Below are positions 31,758 through 41,167 of a stretch of 64,000 nucleotides of DNA, in pieces. The notes beneath the pieces were generated by a model. That model saw only the letters and a program-made list of their open reading frames with translations, was not told where the DNA came from and did not search any database. Numbering within the stretch: the stretch's first letter is position 1; each line of letters begins with the position of its first letter. The DNA comes from Saussurea involucrata (Eukaryota; Streptophyta; Magnoliopsida; Asterales; Asteraceae): assembly GCA_033807775.1 (NCBI GenBank), contig CM066327.1:95254295-95318294 (forward strand), read 5' to 3'. The position numbers and the translations under genes were made by a program.

Positions 31758-33536
31758 TTAAGCAGATTTTGGTACCCAATGGCATTTGGGTCCTAGTGGG
31801 TTAGGTGTAGATTTCTTACAAGGAATACTATAAGTACCGTACCAATAAGAAGTATAATTTTTATGCACAAAATCATTTGATCCACAGTAAGAACAACAAA
31901 TTTTCTTATGTGCCAACCTAATCAGATGATTTACAGAATGAATAGGATTAAGTTTAGCAGAAGATTTACCTTTTGGCGCATTGTTCTTCTTGGCATTTGA
32001 TGTGAATACAGATGATTTTGGCACATCTTTCTTTGGAATTGCTGTGCCTTTGATTCTCCATTCCATCTTCACCCTCTTGAAGACTGGAACTTCTTCAGAT
32101 TTGGAAGTATTAATTTTAGGCACCTTTGTTTTGTTATCTGATTTATCATACAGAGGATTATAGAAGAGATTTGTTGAACGAATCCGACCTTTTGAGAAAT
32201 CTGTTGATCTATTAAATTGTTTAGAAGAAATGTTTTTAAAACTTGAACTTGAAGCAGTTTTAAAAGAGCATTCAGAATCATTTGAATCAACAAATGGAGT
32301 CTGAAAGATAGAATTATGACCGGTCTGCTTTGAGACATCAAATTTAAAAATGACGTCTTCAAGTTCTTTGACTTTGTTTATTAAAACATTTTTCTCTTTA
32401 GAAATTAGATCAAATTTCTTTTGGAGATCAGATTTGATCAACTGATCCTTCATAATATCAGCTGATAAACCAGATAATCTTTTGGTAAGATTAAGAATCA
32501 CATCTTCAAAATATACACGTTCTGATTCAAAATCTTTTTCCAAAAACATTCTTTTATCAGTAATCTCTTTGAAAATTTCCATATTTTTCTTTTTAAGGGT
32601 TTTACTTTCCTTTTCAAAGAGATTTTTCTTTTCCGTGAAATCTTTTCTTTCCTTTTCCAAAAGATTTTCTAATTCAGAGATTTTCACGGAAAGTTCAGAA
32701 CTTTTAATCTCAAAAGATTTGCGTTCAGTTTCAAATTTAGCTCTTTCTTTTTCGAGCTTGTCTTTTTCAAAAAATAAAACTTTCTCAAAGTCTGAAACTT
32801 GTTTTGAAAGTTTTATACATTTCAGCTCAGTCTCTTTCTTTTCTTCAAAAACTTTCTTTTCTTTAAAAGAAAAATTAGACAGTTTTCTCTTTAGATCGGC
32901 ATTTTCACTGTCCAAAATTTTCCCTATATCTTTAACTTCTTTTAATTGAGCATGTAACTTTAGGTTCCACTTCACTCTCTTTTCTTCTCTACTCTTCAAA
33001 TCGGCATTTTCTTTTTGAAGAGTTGTTACTTTCTCTTGAAGATTCTCGATTTGATCGTGCAGACTTGAGTTGTCTTTCTTTGCTTCAAGATCTGCAATAT
33101 AAACTTCAAGATCAGTTATTCTTTTAGTAAGTTTAGCATTTGAAGAAGAAATGTCTAAAATTTGTCTTTTCAGATCAACATTTTCTTCTTCCATCGCTTT
33201 ATTTAAAATAGGAGTTGAAGAATTTGAAGCATTATCTTTAATAGGAGTTTCTGATTTAGGAGATGTTTCTGATAAAATAACTTGTTGCAAAATTCCATTA
33301 TTTGCCTTAGCCTTTTCAAGTGGCTTTGGAGGTGTTTTTGTTATTATGACTTGTTGCAACACTTCATTATTTGGTTTAACAGATGCATGTGAATTAACAG
33401 ATGTTTCTGTTATAATGACTTGTTGCAACTTTACATTTGGTTTAACAAAAACTTTTGCAATTGGAGGAATCTCCTTTTTCAGAGTTTGCTTCAAATCTTC
33501 ACCACTGCTTTTAACAATAACTTGTTGTAAAACCAT
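31758..33536 (-). CDS. Element E coiled-coil linker protein, 592 residues, intact
   Basis: I chose the ATG at 33536 (MVLQQVIVKSS); the frame extends 21 codons further upstream without another ATG. The N-terminal 100 residues carry four variants of LQQVII(T/L) with Ser/Thr/Pro spacers. Residues of about 110-390 form a long Lys/Glu/Leu heptad coiled coil. A Ser/Asn-rich stretch follows, then a basic C-terminal domain: VFKRVKMEWRIKGTAIPKK, a Cys pair (CCSYCGSNDFVHKN) and the terminal WVPKSA. This C-terminal domain matches the tandem-array ORF nearly residue for residue in places. It corresponds to the linker between gag and protease in related elements. A structural or RNA-binding particle role is plausible but unproven. 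It is the only protein of a recently mobile element. Confidence 0.85.
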   Translation of the reverse strand: MVLQQVIVKSSGEDLKQTLKKEIPPIAKVFVKPNVKLQQVIITETSVNSHASVKPNNEVLQQVIITKTPPKPLEKAKANNGILQQVILSETSPKSETPIKDNASNSSTPILNKAMEEENVDLKRQILDISSSNAKLTKRITDLEVYIADLEAKKDNSSLHDQIENLQEKVTTLQKENADLKSREEKRVKWNLKLHAQLKEVKDIGKILDSENADLKRKLSNFSFKEKKVFEEKKETELKCIKLSKQVSDFEKVLFFEKDKLEKERAKFETERKSFEIKSSELSVKISELENLLEKERKDFTEKKNLFEKESKTLKKKNMEIFKEITDKRMFLEKDFESERVYFEDVILNLTKRLSGLSADIMKDQLIKSDLQKKFDLISKEKNVLINKVKELEDVIFKFDVSKQTGHNSIFQTPFVDSNDSECSFKTASSSSFKNISSKQFNRSTDFSKGRIRSTNLFYNPLYDKSDNKTKVPKINTSKSEEVPVFKRVKMEWRIKGTAIPKKDVPKSSVFTSNAKKNNAPKGKSSAKLNPIHSVNHLIRLAHKKICCSYCGSNDFVHKNYTSYWYGTYSIPCKKSTPNPLGPKCHWVPKSA

Positions 33537-33721
33537 TTTGAATATTGCTAGAAATTGATCGTTCAGAAGATCAAGCAGACAGTGTATGAAAATACACAAA
33601 AAAATTATATAAAAATTTTTCTTGAAAAGCTCTTACAGTGTATGAAATACACTATAGGAAAAATTTCGAGATAAAATTTTTTCTCAAAATTTCGAGATAA
33701 AATTTCCATCGCTTTTTTTTT

Positions 33722-34370
33722 TTTTTTTTTTAATTAATGAATTCGAATGTATAAGGGTTCGAATTCAATGAATTCGGATGTATAAGGATTCGAATTCAAT
33801 GAATTCGGATGAAGAAGGGTTCGAATTCAATGAATTCGGATGAATAAGGGTTCGAATTCAATGAATTCGGATGAAGAAGGATTCGAATTCACTCAATTCG
33901 GATGTAACTGGGTTCGAATTCACTCAATTCGAACTTAACTTGGTTCGAATTCACCCAATTCGGACTTAACTTGGTTCGAATTCTATGAATTCGGATGCTT
34001 AAGGGTTCGAATTCTATGAATTCGGATGCTTAAGGGTTCGAATTCTATGAATTCGGATGCTTAAGGGTTCGAATTCTATGAATTCGGATGCTTAAGGGTT
34101 CGAATTCAACACTTGGAAAATTTAATCAACTCAATTCGAATCTAACACAGTTCGAATTCTCCTCAATTTGAATCTAACACGGTTCGAATTCTCCTCAATT
34201 CGAATCTAGTTGGGTTCGAATTCAATCAATTCGAATCCTTCTTGAGTCGATTTCTACACTTGTATTTCCAAGAACACTCCGAATTCTTCTTTGAATGATC
34301 CGAATTCACCAAGAATGATCCGAATTCACCAAGAATGATCCGAATTCACCAAGAATGATCCGAATTCTGC
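33722..34370 (-). repeat. GAATTC-rich minisatellite in the leader of element E
   Basis: From about 33735 to 34230 there are tandem units of about 31 bp, of the form TTCGAATTCTATGAATTCGG followed by ATGCTTAAGGG and variants. Each unit has two or more GAATTC palindromes. Near 34280-34370 a second array of a 20-bp unit (GAATGATCCGAATTCACCAA) is repeated about four times. A T-rich run (33712-33731) borders it. It lies between the primer site and the ORF, that is, in the 5' untranslated leader of the element RNA, where packaging signals are usually found. Confidence 0.9.
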
Positions 34371-34834
34371 ACTTCGAACACGAAAATCACTAAATCAGCC
34401 ATAACTTTTTCAATTCTTGATCAATTGTTATGAAATTTGCACAGATTTGTTCGAAATTTGATTCCACACACTTTCTTAGTTAATCACAAATCCTAATTCG
34501 ATCAATTTAATCGAATTTTGATCCAAAAATAGTAGAAAAAGTTTTCGAACAAAAATGATATAAAATGATCAGATCTGCAAATTCTGTGCAGATTTTGGTG
34601 TTGATCCAAGAATTAAAGATGTTCAGGAATCAAATCCGAGTGCAATGATGTCAAGAATCAATCCAAAAGATCAAAAATTAAAGAAAAGATGAAATCTGGA
34701 TGAATAGTAAATGAAGAAGGGTCAGAATTCTTGATGAACAGTGATGAATAGTGATGAACACCCAATCCGAATTCTTCAGCTTTAGTGTAAAAAATCTTCA
34801 ATTTGGTCTTCGATCTGCTTGAATCTTCTGTTTA
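34371..34834 (-). other. Leader of element E between minisatellite and primer site
   Basis: AT-rich noncoding sequence with no supported ORF. It contains the words AATTCG and TTCGAA scattered singly, suggesting decayed minisatellite units, and GTGATGAATAGTGATGAAC-like short direct repeats near 34735-34760. Confidence 0.6.
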
Positions 34835-34846
34835 GCTCTGATACCA
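34835..34846 (-). promoter_or_regulatory. Primer binding site of element E
   Basis: The - strand reads TGGTATCAGAGC, two bases from the 5' LTR that starts (on + coordinates) at 34849. Complementary to initiator Met-tRNA. Confidence 0.92.
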
Positions 34847-34848
34847 AT

Positions 34849-35104
34849 TGTGAAATCCCAGATCTCTAGCAATAAGATATGAATGTAGTGAGAGAGAATC
34901 TAGAGAGCAAATATGTCATCCATGTATTGAGCTCAAAGGATTACAAAAGGTTTCTAAAGTATTACAAAAGCTTTCTAAAGTGTTTTCTAACAAATGGTCT
35001 AGACAAGCCTATTTATACCCATAACATACAAGGTATAAAGGCAATCACAACTAATACAGTACATTGACTTTACAGTAAATCTTGAATACAACAATGCTCT
35101 AACA
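34849..35104 (-). repeat. 5' LTR of element E (256 bp)
   Basis: It matches 29164-29419 throughout by eye, with TG...CA ends. The TATA box on the - strand is at 35010-35017. It is followed by the AAGCC target duplication. Confidence 0.93.
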
Positions 35105-37308
35105 AAGCCTTCAATCAGCTTTCTTCACATCTTTAGATGTCAGTGTTTTATACTGAACAACAGAGATGCACTTGGAAAGTTTGATCCTAAGGCTGATGAT
35201 GGAATCTTTCTTGGATACTCCTCAGTTTCCAAAGCCTTCAGAGTCTTCAATCGTAGAAGACAAACTGTAGAAGAAACTATTCACGTCACGTTTGACGAAT
35301 CCCGTTCAGCGAACTCTAAACCGTCCGCTGATACTGAAGAACTGAATCAATGGATGTTTTCTCATCTTGGTGATTCAGAAGTTATTCCCACTACTCATGC
35401 TCATCCAGTAGAAGATGATAGTCCTCCTATCATTCCAAATATGCAGAACAGTGAAGCTGAAACTTCTTGGTTCTCAGCTGTTCCTATAAACACTATACCT
35501 AACGCTGAACCAAATGTCTCAGACATTCCATCTACTTCTCAGCAATCAGTGAATATAATGACAACTGCATCCATTCCTCTCTTGGCTGATACTCCCGACG
35601 TCGCTGAAGCTTCATCTTCAGCTCCTCCAGTTCAAGTTGAGTCAGTGTCTCACGCTTCGGCTCAGCGATGGACTATAAATCACCCAATTGATCAAATTCT
35701 TGGTAATCCAAACGCTGGGATTCAGACTCGATGAAGTGCAGGTAATATTTGTTTATTTGTAAATTTTATTTCACTAACTGAACCAAAGAAAGTAGATGAT
35801 GCCCTCAAAGATCCAAACTGGGTCAGCGCCATGCAAGAAGAGTTGACTGAATTCGAAAGAAACAAAGTTTGGAAACTTGTTCAGAGACCAACTGATAAAA
35901 CTGTGATAGGCACTAAATGGGTCTATCGAAATAAGTTGGACGAACATGGTACTATAACCCGCAACAAAGCTCGACTTGTTGCTCAGGGATACAGACAAGA
36001 GGAAGGTATAGATTATGACGAAACATTTGCTCCAGTAGCAAGACTTGAATCTATTCGTCTATTCTTAGCATATGTTGTACAAAAAAACTTCAAAGTACAT
36101 CAGATGGATGTTAAGTCAGCGTTTCTAAATGGAAAGCTGAATGAAGAAGTGTATGTGGAACAACCTCTAGGATTCTCAGATTCTAAGCATCCAGGTTATG
36201 TTTATAAACTGGATAAGGCACTTTATGGCTTGAAGCAAGCTCCTCGTGCATGGTATGACACTCTTTCTACTTATCTCCATATTGAAAAATTTGAGCGAGG
36301 TAAGATTGACAAAACACTTTTTTTAGAAAAGTGAAAGGTCATATCATTCTAGTTCAAATATATGTTGATGACATTATATTTGGTACTACTAACCCTGAGC
36401 TTTGTACTCGTTTCGCTGATAGAATGAAAGATGAGTATAAAATGAGCATGATGGGTGAACTAACATATTTCCTTGGTCTTCAGATTAAGCAAACTGAAAA
36501 AGGAACTTTTATTAATCAGGGAAAGTATGTTAAAGATATGCTGAAGAAATTCGACTTAACTGAAAGTTCAGCTATGAAAACCCCTATGGCACCACCGCTG
36601 ACACTTGATAAGGACACTAAGGGTGTTTCCTGTCAATGTCACGCTGTACCGTGGGATGATCGGCTCTCTATTGTATCTTACAGCTAGCCGACCCGATATT
36701 ATGTTTGCAACATGCTTGTGTGCACGATATCAAGCTGAACCTAAGATATCTCATATGAAAGATGTAAAGCGAATTTTTCGATATCTTAAGGGTACAGCGA
36801 ATCTAGGTCTTTGGTATCCCAAAGATTCAGGATTCGATCTAACCGCCTATTCAGATAGTGATTTTGCAGGTTGCAAAATGGATAGAAAAAGCGCCACAGG
36901 AGGATGTCAGCTCCTGGGTGGAAAGCTGGTAAGTTGACAAGTAAAAAGCAAAATTCAGTATCCACTTCCACAGCTGAAGCTAAATATGTAGCTGCTGGAA
37001 GCTGTTGTTCTCAAGTCTTGTGGATGAGAAATCAGCTACTAGACTATGATCTTCAGCTCTCCAAAATTCCAATCTACTGCGACAGCACAAGTGCCATCGC
37101 TATAGCAAACAATCCAGTACTACATTCAAAGACCAAACATATAGAAATCAGATATCATTTTATCAGAGATCATGTGATGAATGGTGATATAGAACTTCAT
37201 TTTATCCCAACTGATTATCAGTTAGCTGACTTATTTACCAAACCTCTTGATGAGACAAGATTCAACTTTCTCATCAGCGAGCTTGGAATGCTGAACTTTG
37301 AAGGATAA
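35105..37308 (+). pseudogene. pol: B-plus pol, second part: end of integrase, reverse transcriptase, RNase H
   Basis: This resumes the integrase C-terminal region exactly at the E target duplication (35105-35109). It passes through a Ser/Pro-rich variable segment to TGA 35732-35734, then continues in the same frame into the RT (QEELTEFERNKVWKLV at about 35833). One-base shifts occur in a T7 run at 36318-36324, near 36630, and near 36935. The catalytic YVDDIIFGT lies at about 36361. The RNase H motifs (YSDSDFAGCKMDRKS, STAEAKYVAAGSCC, CDSTSAIAIANN) and the terminal ADLFTKPLDETRFNFL are readable across the shifts. It ends at TAA 37306-37308. The stop and the three shifts make it nonfunctional unless they are sequencing errors. 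Confidence 0.9.
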
Positions 37309-37615
37309 AATCTTCAGCGGTTCACATTAATCAGCGATAGGATAAAATCAACTCGTATAACCTATTCAATCATCTTCTCTCTGAATAAAGCTTGGTTAAA
37401 GTGATATCAAGGTATGTTTTCTCTCCCTGACAATCGCATGAAAATGCAAGATTTCAAAACAAAATGCATTGCTGAATATCTCTTCCTTAACAGCGATATT
37501 TTGAAATTTCTTAAAACCTTCACTGAATATTTTCATTCAGTGCTTCATGTTTTCAAAAGTATCCCCGAGTTTTTCAAAACCTCAGAGACAACCAAGAATA
37601 TGAAAGGACAGTTGT
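37309..37615 (+). other. Spacer after B-plus pol
   Basis: Noncoding. It contains TCAGCGG and TCAGCGATA words close to the pol stop and no GGGGGAG tract that I can see. A short 67-codon frame here (37414-37617) has no recognisable content. Confidence 0.6.
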
Positions 37616-38297
37616 GACGTCATTACAACGGATAAAACCCCGGCACGTTTTCTCTTCCTGACACACGTTTGCACGTCTCGTTCAAACTTCCAATCAAATG
37701 CAAACACGTGTCCGTATCATGATGAAAATCTTTTCCCGCTCAAGATTTTCTCTTTCTAAAATCTCTATATAAACAAATTCTTTGTTTATATTTTTCTTTT
37801 ACGCGATCAATCTTCCTCCGCAAGAAAGAATTCACTATTGCATTTGTGATTTCAAAAACTTCAAGAACTGTTCATCATCTTCTTCATCAAACATCAAGGT
37901 TAATATGTTCTTATTATTTACCGAATGCAAATAACTTGTTTCTGATCTACTCTTTGTTTTACCAAGATCAAACAAAAGAACTTCTTAAAATGAAATCATT
38001 TTCTTTCATGATTTTATGAACACAACCATTTCATGGTTGTTCTTCAAGTTTAAATGCGAAAATCTTAAACTTGTTCTTCATTCGTTTCCAGAATCTAATT
38101 CTTCAAAGAAAACTGGATAACAAGAATAAATGGGTTTTACATTTCGTTTCTTAAGATCAAGAAAAACCCTAATCTTCATTAAGACATTTGTGTCTGAATG
38201 AAATGAATAAAATTTGAACCATCTTAATGGAAATTCTTTCCACATTAAGATAATTCTTATTTGTTAACATCTTTGGTTGAACTGATAATACAGAGAA
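37616..38297 (+). promoter_or_regulatory. Putative internal promoter, leader and leader intron of the B-plus extra ORF
   Basis: GACGTC (37616-37621), CACGTGTCC (37705-37713) and TATATAAA (37766-37773) occur in the same order as in element A, with 150 versus 167 bp from GACGTC to TATA. A leader follows to CATCAAG at 37898. The T-rich stretch 37899-38293 begins with GT and ends with CAG, and could be a leader intron ending five bases before the ATG at 38298. These are sequence-based guesses. Confidence 0.45.
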
Positions 38298-38509
38298 ATG
38301 GCTTCATCTGACATTCCTGCTACCGCTGAGAACATCTCCGCTGATTCTGAGGAAGTGGACATCCTCAAGGCTCCTCAAGTCAAGTTTGCCCTTGATAAAC
38401 TGGATTGGACTAAGGTGAACAACCTCTATGCGCTTTTCGAGTTTCCTCCTCGAAAGCAAGTCACACATCTAGATGATGCTGTGAATTTTCTAAAGAATTG
38501 CTGCATCTC
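38298..38509 (+). pseudogene. Start of the B-plus extra ORF, cut by the C2 LTR
   Basis: The ATG at 38298 (MASSDIPATAENISADSEEVD) opens a frame that remains open until the C2 LTR starts at 38510. About 70 codons survive here; the rest would lie beyond the array. It begins MASS like the element A extra ORF and likewise follows a promoter-like block. The part present shows an acidic N-terminus followed by a segment (VKFALDKLDWTKVNNLYALFEF) that may be the start of the conserved N-terminal domain. The function is unknown. The five bases ATCTC (38505-38509) are the candidate target duplication of C2. Confidence 0.65.
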
Positions 38510-39068
38510 TGTTAGGTCTAGAGTTTTGTCAAAAACACAAGTGTTGAGTTCTGAGTAAGAAGACTAAAGAAGACTCAGAAGACTCAGAAGTTCTGAGTAG
38601 AAGACTCAGAAGTTCTGAGTGAGAAATCTCAAAAAGATTCTAAGTGTTGGATTCTGACTAGAAGGTTCAGAGTTCTGAGTAGGAGACTCAGAACTTCTGA
38701 CTATGAAGACAAATGTTCTGAAGCGCTTATTCCGAAGTATGTTCAGAATTCATATCTTGGGATATTCTCTGTTATATTCAATTACTAATTAGGACACGTG
38801 TAATTGTTCTATTAGTCTGTCTCTTTTATGTACTGTAGCTTTAGTCTTTTTTTAAACAGTATATATAGGAGTTAGCAACTGTATGCTAAAAAATCTTTGG
38901 CTAATCTTTCACATAACTTTTCACGCATATCTTTTGAGAGAGAAACTCATTGTAATATCTTGCAATTCATAGATTGTTAATAAATCATATGACCCGTTGC
39001 TGTGAATACGATCTTGAATGTTCATTCTATATTGAATCTAGATTGTAGGATTAGATCCTGTACTTTCA
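38510..39068 (+). repeat. 5' LTR of element C2 (559 bp)
   Basis: It starts TGTTAGGTCTAGAG inside the B-plus extra ORF and ends TGTACTTTCA. The TATA box (TATATATAGG) is at 38860-38869. U3 between 38555 and 38720 holds tandem GACTCAGAAGTTCTGAGT units, a 15-base near-palindrome, and further single copies. Confidence 0.88.
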
Positions 39069-39070
39069 AT

Positions 39071-39082
39071 TGGTATCAGAGC
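39071..39082 (+). promoter_or_regulatory. Primer binding site of element C2
   Basis: TGGTATCAGAGC, two bases after the LTR end, complementary to initiator Met-tRNA. Confidence 0.9.
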
Positions 39083-39381
39083 CAATCAAGAAACAAATTC
39101 GTCCAAGAGTGTGTTTGATCGCGTTCTTGAAGTTTCTTGATCAATTCGACAATTGATTCCGCTGCTGCTAACAATTCTTGAATTCGTTTCTATCATTGAT
39201 TCAAGAAATTTGAATTTGTCTTTCTGTTGAATCGATATCTTACAATCAAGTCATCCAAAGAATTTCTCTCTATGCTGAATAATTCTCGAAATTCTTGATT
39301 GATTTCTTGATCAAAGTGATTATATATGTTGCATGTTGATTAGTATTCAAATTTTTTGTTGAAAAGAAGATTTCATTAATT
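39083..39381 (+). other. Leader of element C2 upstream of the array
   Basis: AT-rich noncoding sequence resembling the C leader at 21649-21866 (shared TTGATCAATTCG and TTGAATTTGTCTTTCTGTTGA words). It runs without a gag start into the first array unit at about 39382. Confidence 0.7.
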
Positions 39382-39508
39382 CATGTACTCTAACTGTTTG
39401 ATGAAATGCATGTGACAGATTTGATTAATTCTTGCAGATTTTAGATTTGTGTTGATTCTCATTTTTTGATCATAATTCGTAGTTGATATCTGAATTTGTC
39501 ATTTCATC

Positions 39509-40789
39509 ATGCCTGAGATTGTTGAAGTTTTTGTGAGACCTACAAGTTCTATAACCAGTTCAGACAATTTACAAAAATTAAGTTCTGTAAAAGCAAAAGA
39601 AACAATTTCTAAACCAAAAACTGAGATTGTTCATTTTGAAAGCAAGATAACTAATCTTTAAGCCAAACTTGAGGAAAGTGCAAAAGTTGTTGTAAATTTG
39701 CAAAAAGATAAATTCGATCTTCTAAAAGATTTCGAAAAGGCTCAAGAGAACACAAAGGTGTTAGAAAAAGAGAATGTTGATTTGAAAGAGAAAATCAATT
39801 TTGTAAGAAAGATGTTGACAGATTCTAAAAATAGAATCAAATCATGTGAAATGAAAAATTGTCAACTCTTGAAACAGATCTATGATTTTGAACAAGTTCT
39901 TATACTAGAAAGAGAGAAATTTGAGAAAGAGAGAAGAGACTTTCAAACTGAGAGGAAAAGTTTTGAAACAAAGTCTGATGAATTATCTCTGAAAATTTCT
40001 GATTTGGAGAAAATTCTTGCAAAAGAAAGAAAAGAGTTTGAATGCAAGAAAAATGTTTTTCAAAAAGAAAAGAATGGTTTTGAGAAAAAGAAAACAGGAA
40101 TGTTAAATGAGTTTTCTGTAAAAATCAATGAGCTGGAGAAAGAGTTAGAAGATGGAAGGAAAGAGACTGAAAAGAAGAAGGTAAATGGCTTTAAAGAAAA
40201 ATGCTTAAAAGATGAGTTTGAGAAGGAAAAGAAAGTTTTTCATTTGGAGATAAGGAGACTAATTAAGAAATTATCTGATTTATCAACTAAAATCATGATA
40301 GAGAGGAAGTCCAAATCTGATTTGCAGTCAAGGTTTGATTTGTATGTTAAAAAGTTTAAAAAATATGAAACAAAAGTTGTTGACAAATCAAATCATAGTT
40401 CAAAAGATCAGATTCGTTCTTCTAATCTGTTTTATGATTTTCATATTGATAAATCTTATAATTGTTCTTTCAAAAAGGTAAAAATGGAATGGCGAGTTAA
40501 AGGAACAGCTTCTAAGAAAGAAGTGCCAAAATCAAAAGTTCCTAATTCAAATGTCAAGAAGAACAATACATTTCAAAGAAAATCTTTTGTTAAACCTGAT
40601 GTGATTTATTATGTAAATCAATTAGTCAGAGTTGCACAAAAGAAACTTTGTTGTTCATATTGTGGAACTGATGATTTTGTGAACAAGAATTTTATTCAGC
40701 ACTGGTATGGTTCTTATAGAATATCTGCATATGCTACTGCACCTAACAAACCTGGACCCAAGTTCATATGGGTACCAAAGTCAACTTAA
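39509..40789 (+). pseudogene. Array copy 1: linker ORF with one stop
   Basis: An in-frame TAA at 39659-39661 (codon 51) splits it; the remainder is open to TAA 40787-40789. It has private differences from all other copies (RPTSSITS, RKSFETK, KKYETK, VIYYVNQ), as expected of the array's outer edge where exchange with other copies is least frequent. The tract after the stop reads TTTTGTAGG instead of TTTTGCAGG. Confidence 0.85.
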
Positions 40790-41167
40790 TCTGTTTTGTA
40801 GGTTATTCATGTGTAGAGCTGAATGAATGATCCATACCGACACATGACTGAAAACAGATGTTGTGCTTAATTGAAAATTGACTTTTGGATACTTCAGTCC
40901 AAAACTCGGTATGAATGTGATTATGGATTTCTGATTCATACAGATCAATTTGTTGATTTTGAAGCATTTTTTTTAAAAAGTTCAGTTTACTGTGGTGTAA
41001 TCGAACTCATAGTTGTGGGTGTTTTTAGTAGAAAACATTTCATGTACTCTAACTGTTTGATGAAATGCATGTGACAGATTTGATTAATTCTTGCAGATTT
41101 TAGATTTGTGTTGATTCTCATTTTTTGATCATAATTCGTAGTTGATATCTGAATTTGTCATTTCATC

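Larger units (their letters stand above)
29164..35104 (-). mobile_element. Element E: complete non-autonomous Sirevirus-type element, linker protein only
   Basis: It is 5,941 bp long and lies on the - strand. Two 256-bp LTRs that look identical flank an internal region with primer site (34835-34846), a repeat-rich leader, one open reading frame (31758-33536), 2.3 kb of noncoding 3' sequence and a polypurine tract (29422-29431). The AAGCC duplication is perfect. There is no gag zinc knuckle, integrase, reverse transcriptase or RNase H. Mobility must have depended on enzymes from another element. The matching LTRs and intact ORF indicate a recent insertion. Confidence 0.93.
24588..38509 (+). 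mobile_element. Element B-plus: Sirevirus-type element, interrupted by E and by C2
   Basis: It has a 5' LTR (24588-25574), primer site, gag and linker, pol split by element E at 29164-35104, a spacer with promoter-like motifs, and the beginning of an extra ORF that is cut by the C2 LTR at 38510. The remainder, including the 3' LTR, should lie right of the array. Pol carries one stop and three one-base shifts, so it is not active as it stands. The dispersed word CGCTGA/TCAGCG marks its LTR and body. Confidence 0.9.

Noticed and set aside
32482..32949. 155-codon + strand frame opposite the element E ORF
   Set aside because: It is a Ser/Phe/Lys-rich shadow of the coiled coil on the coding strand.
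33722..34370. CRISPR-like array
   Set aside because: Units are contiguous without unique spacers, there are no cas genes, and the context is a plant retrotransposon leader.
40871..41074. A 67-codon frame (KIDFWILQSKTRYECDYGF...) in many array spacers
   Set aside because: It has no ATG at its start (TTG), is repeated only because the units are near-identical, is lost in units with a shorter T run, and resembles no family I recognise.
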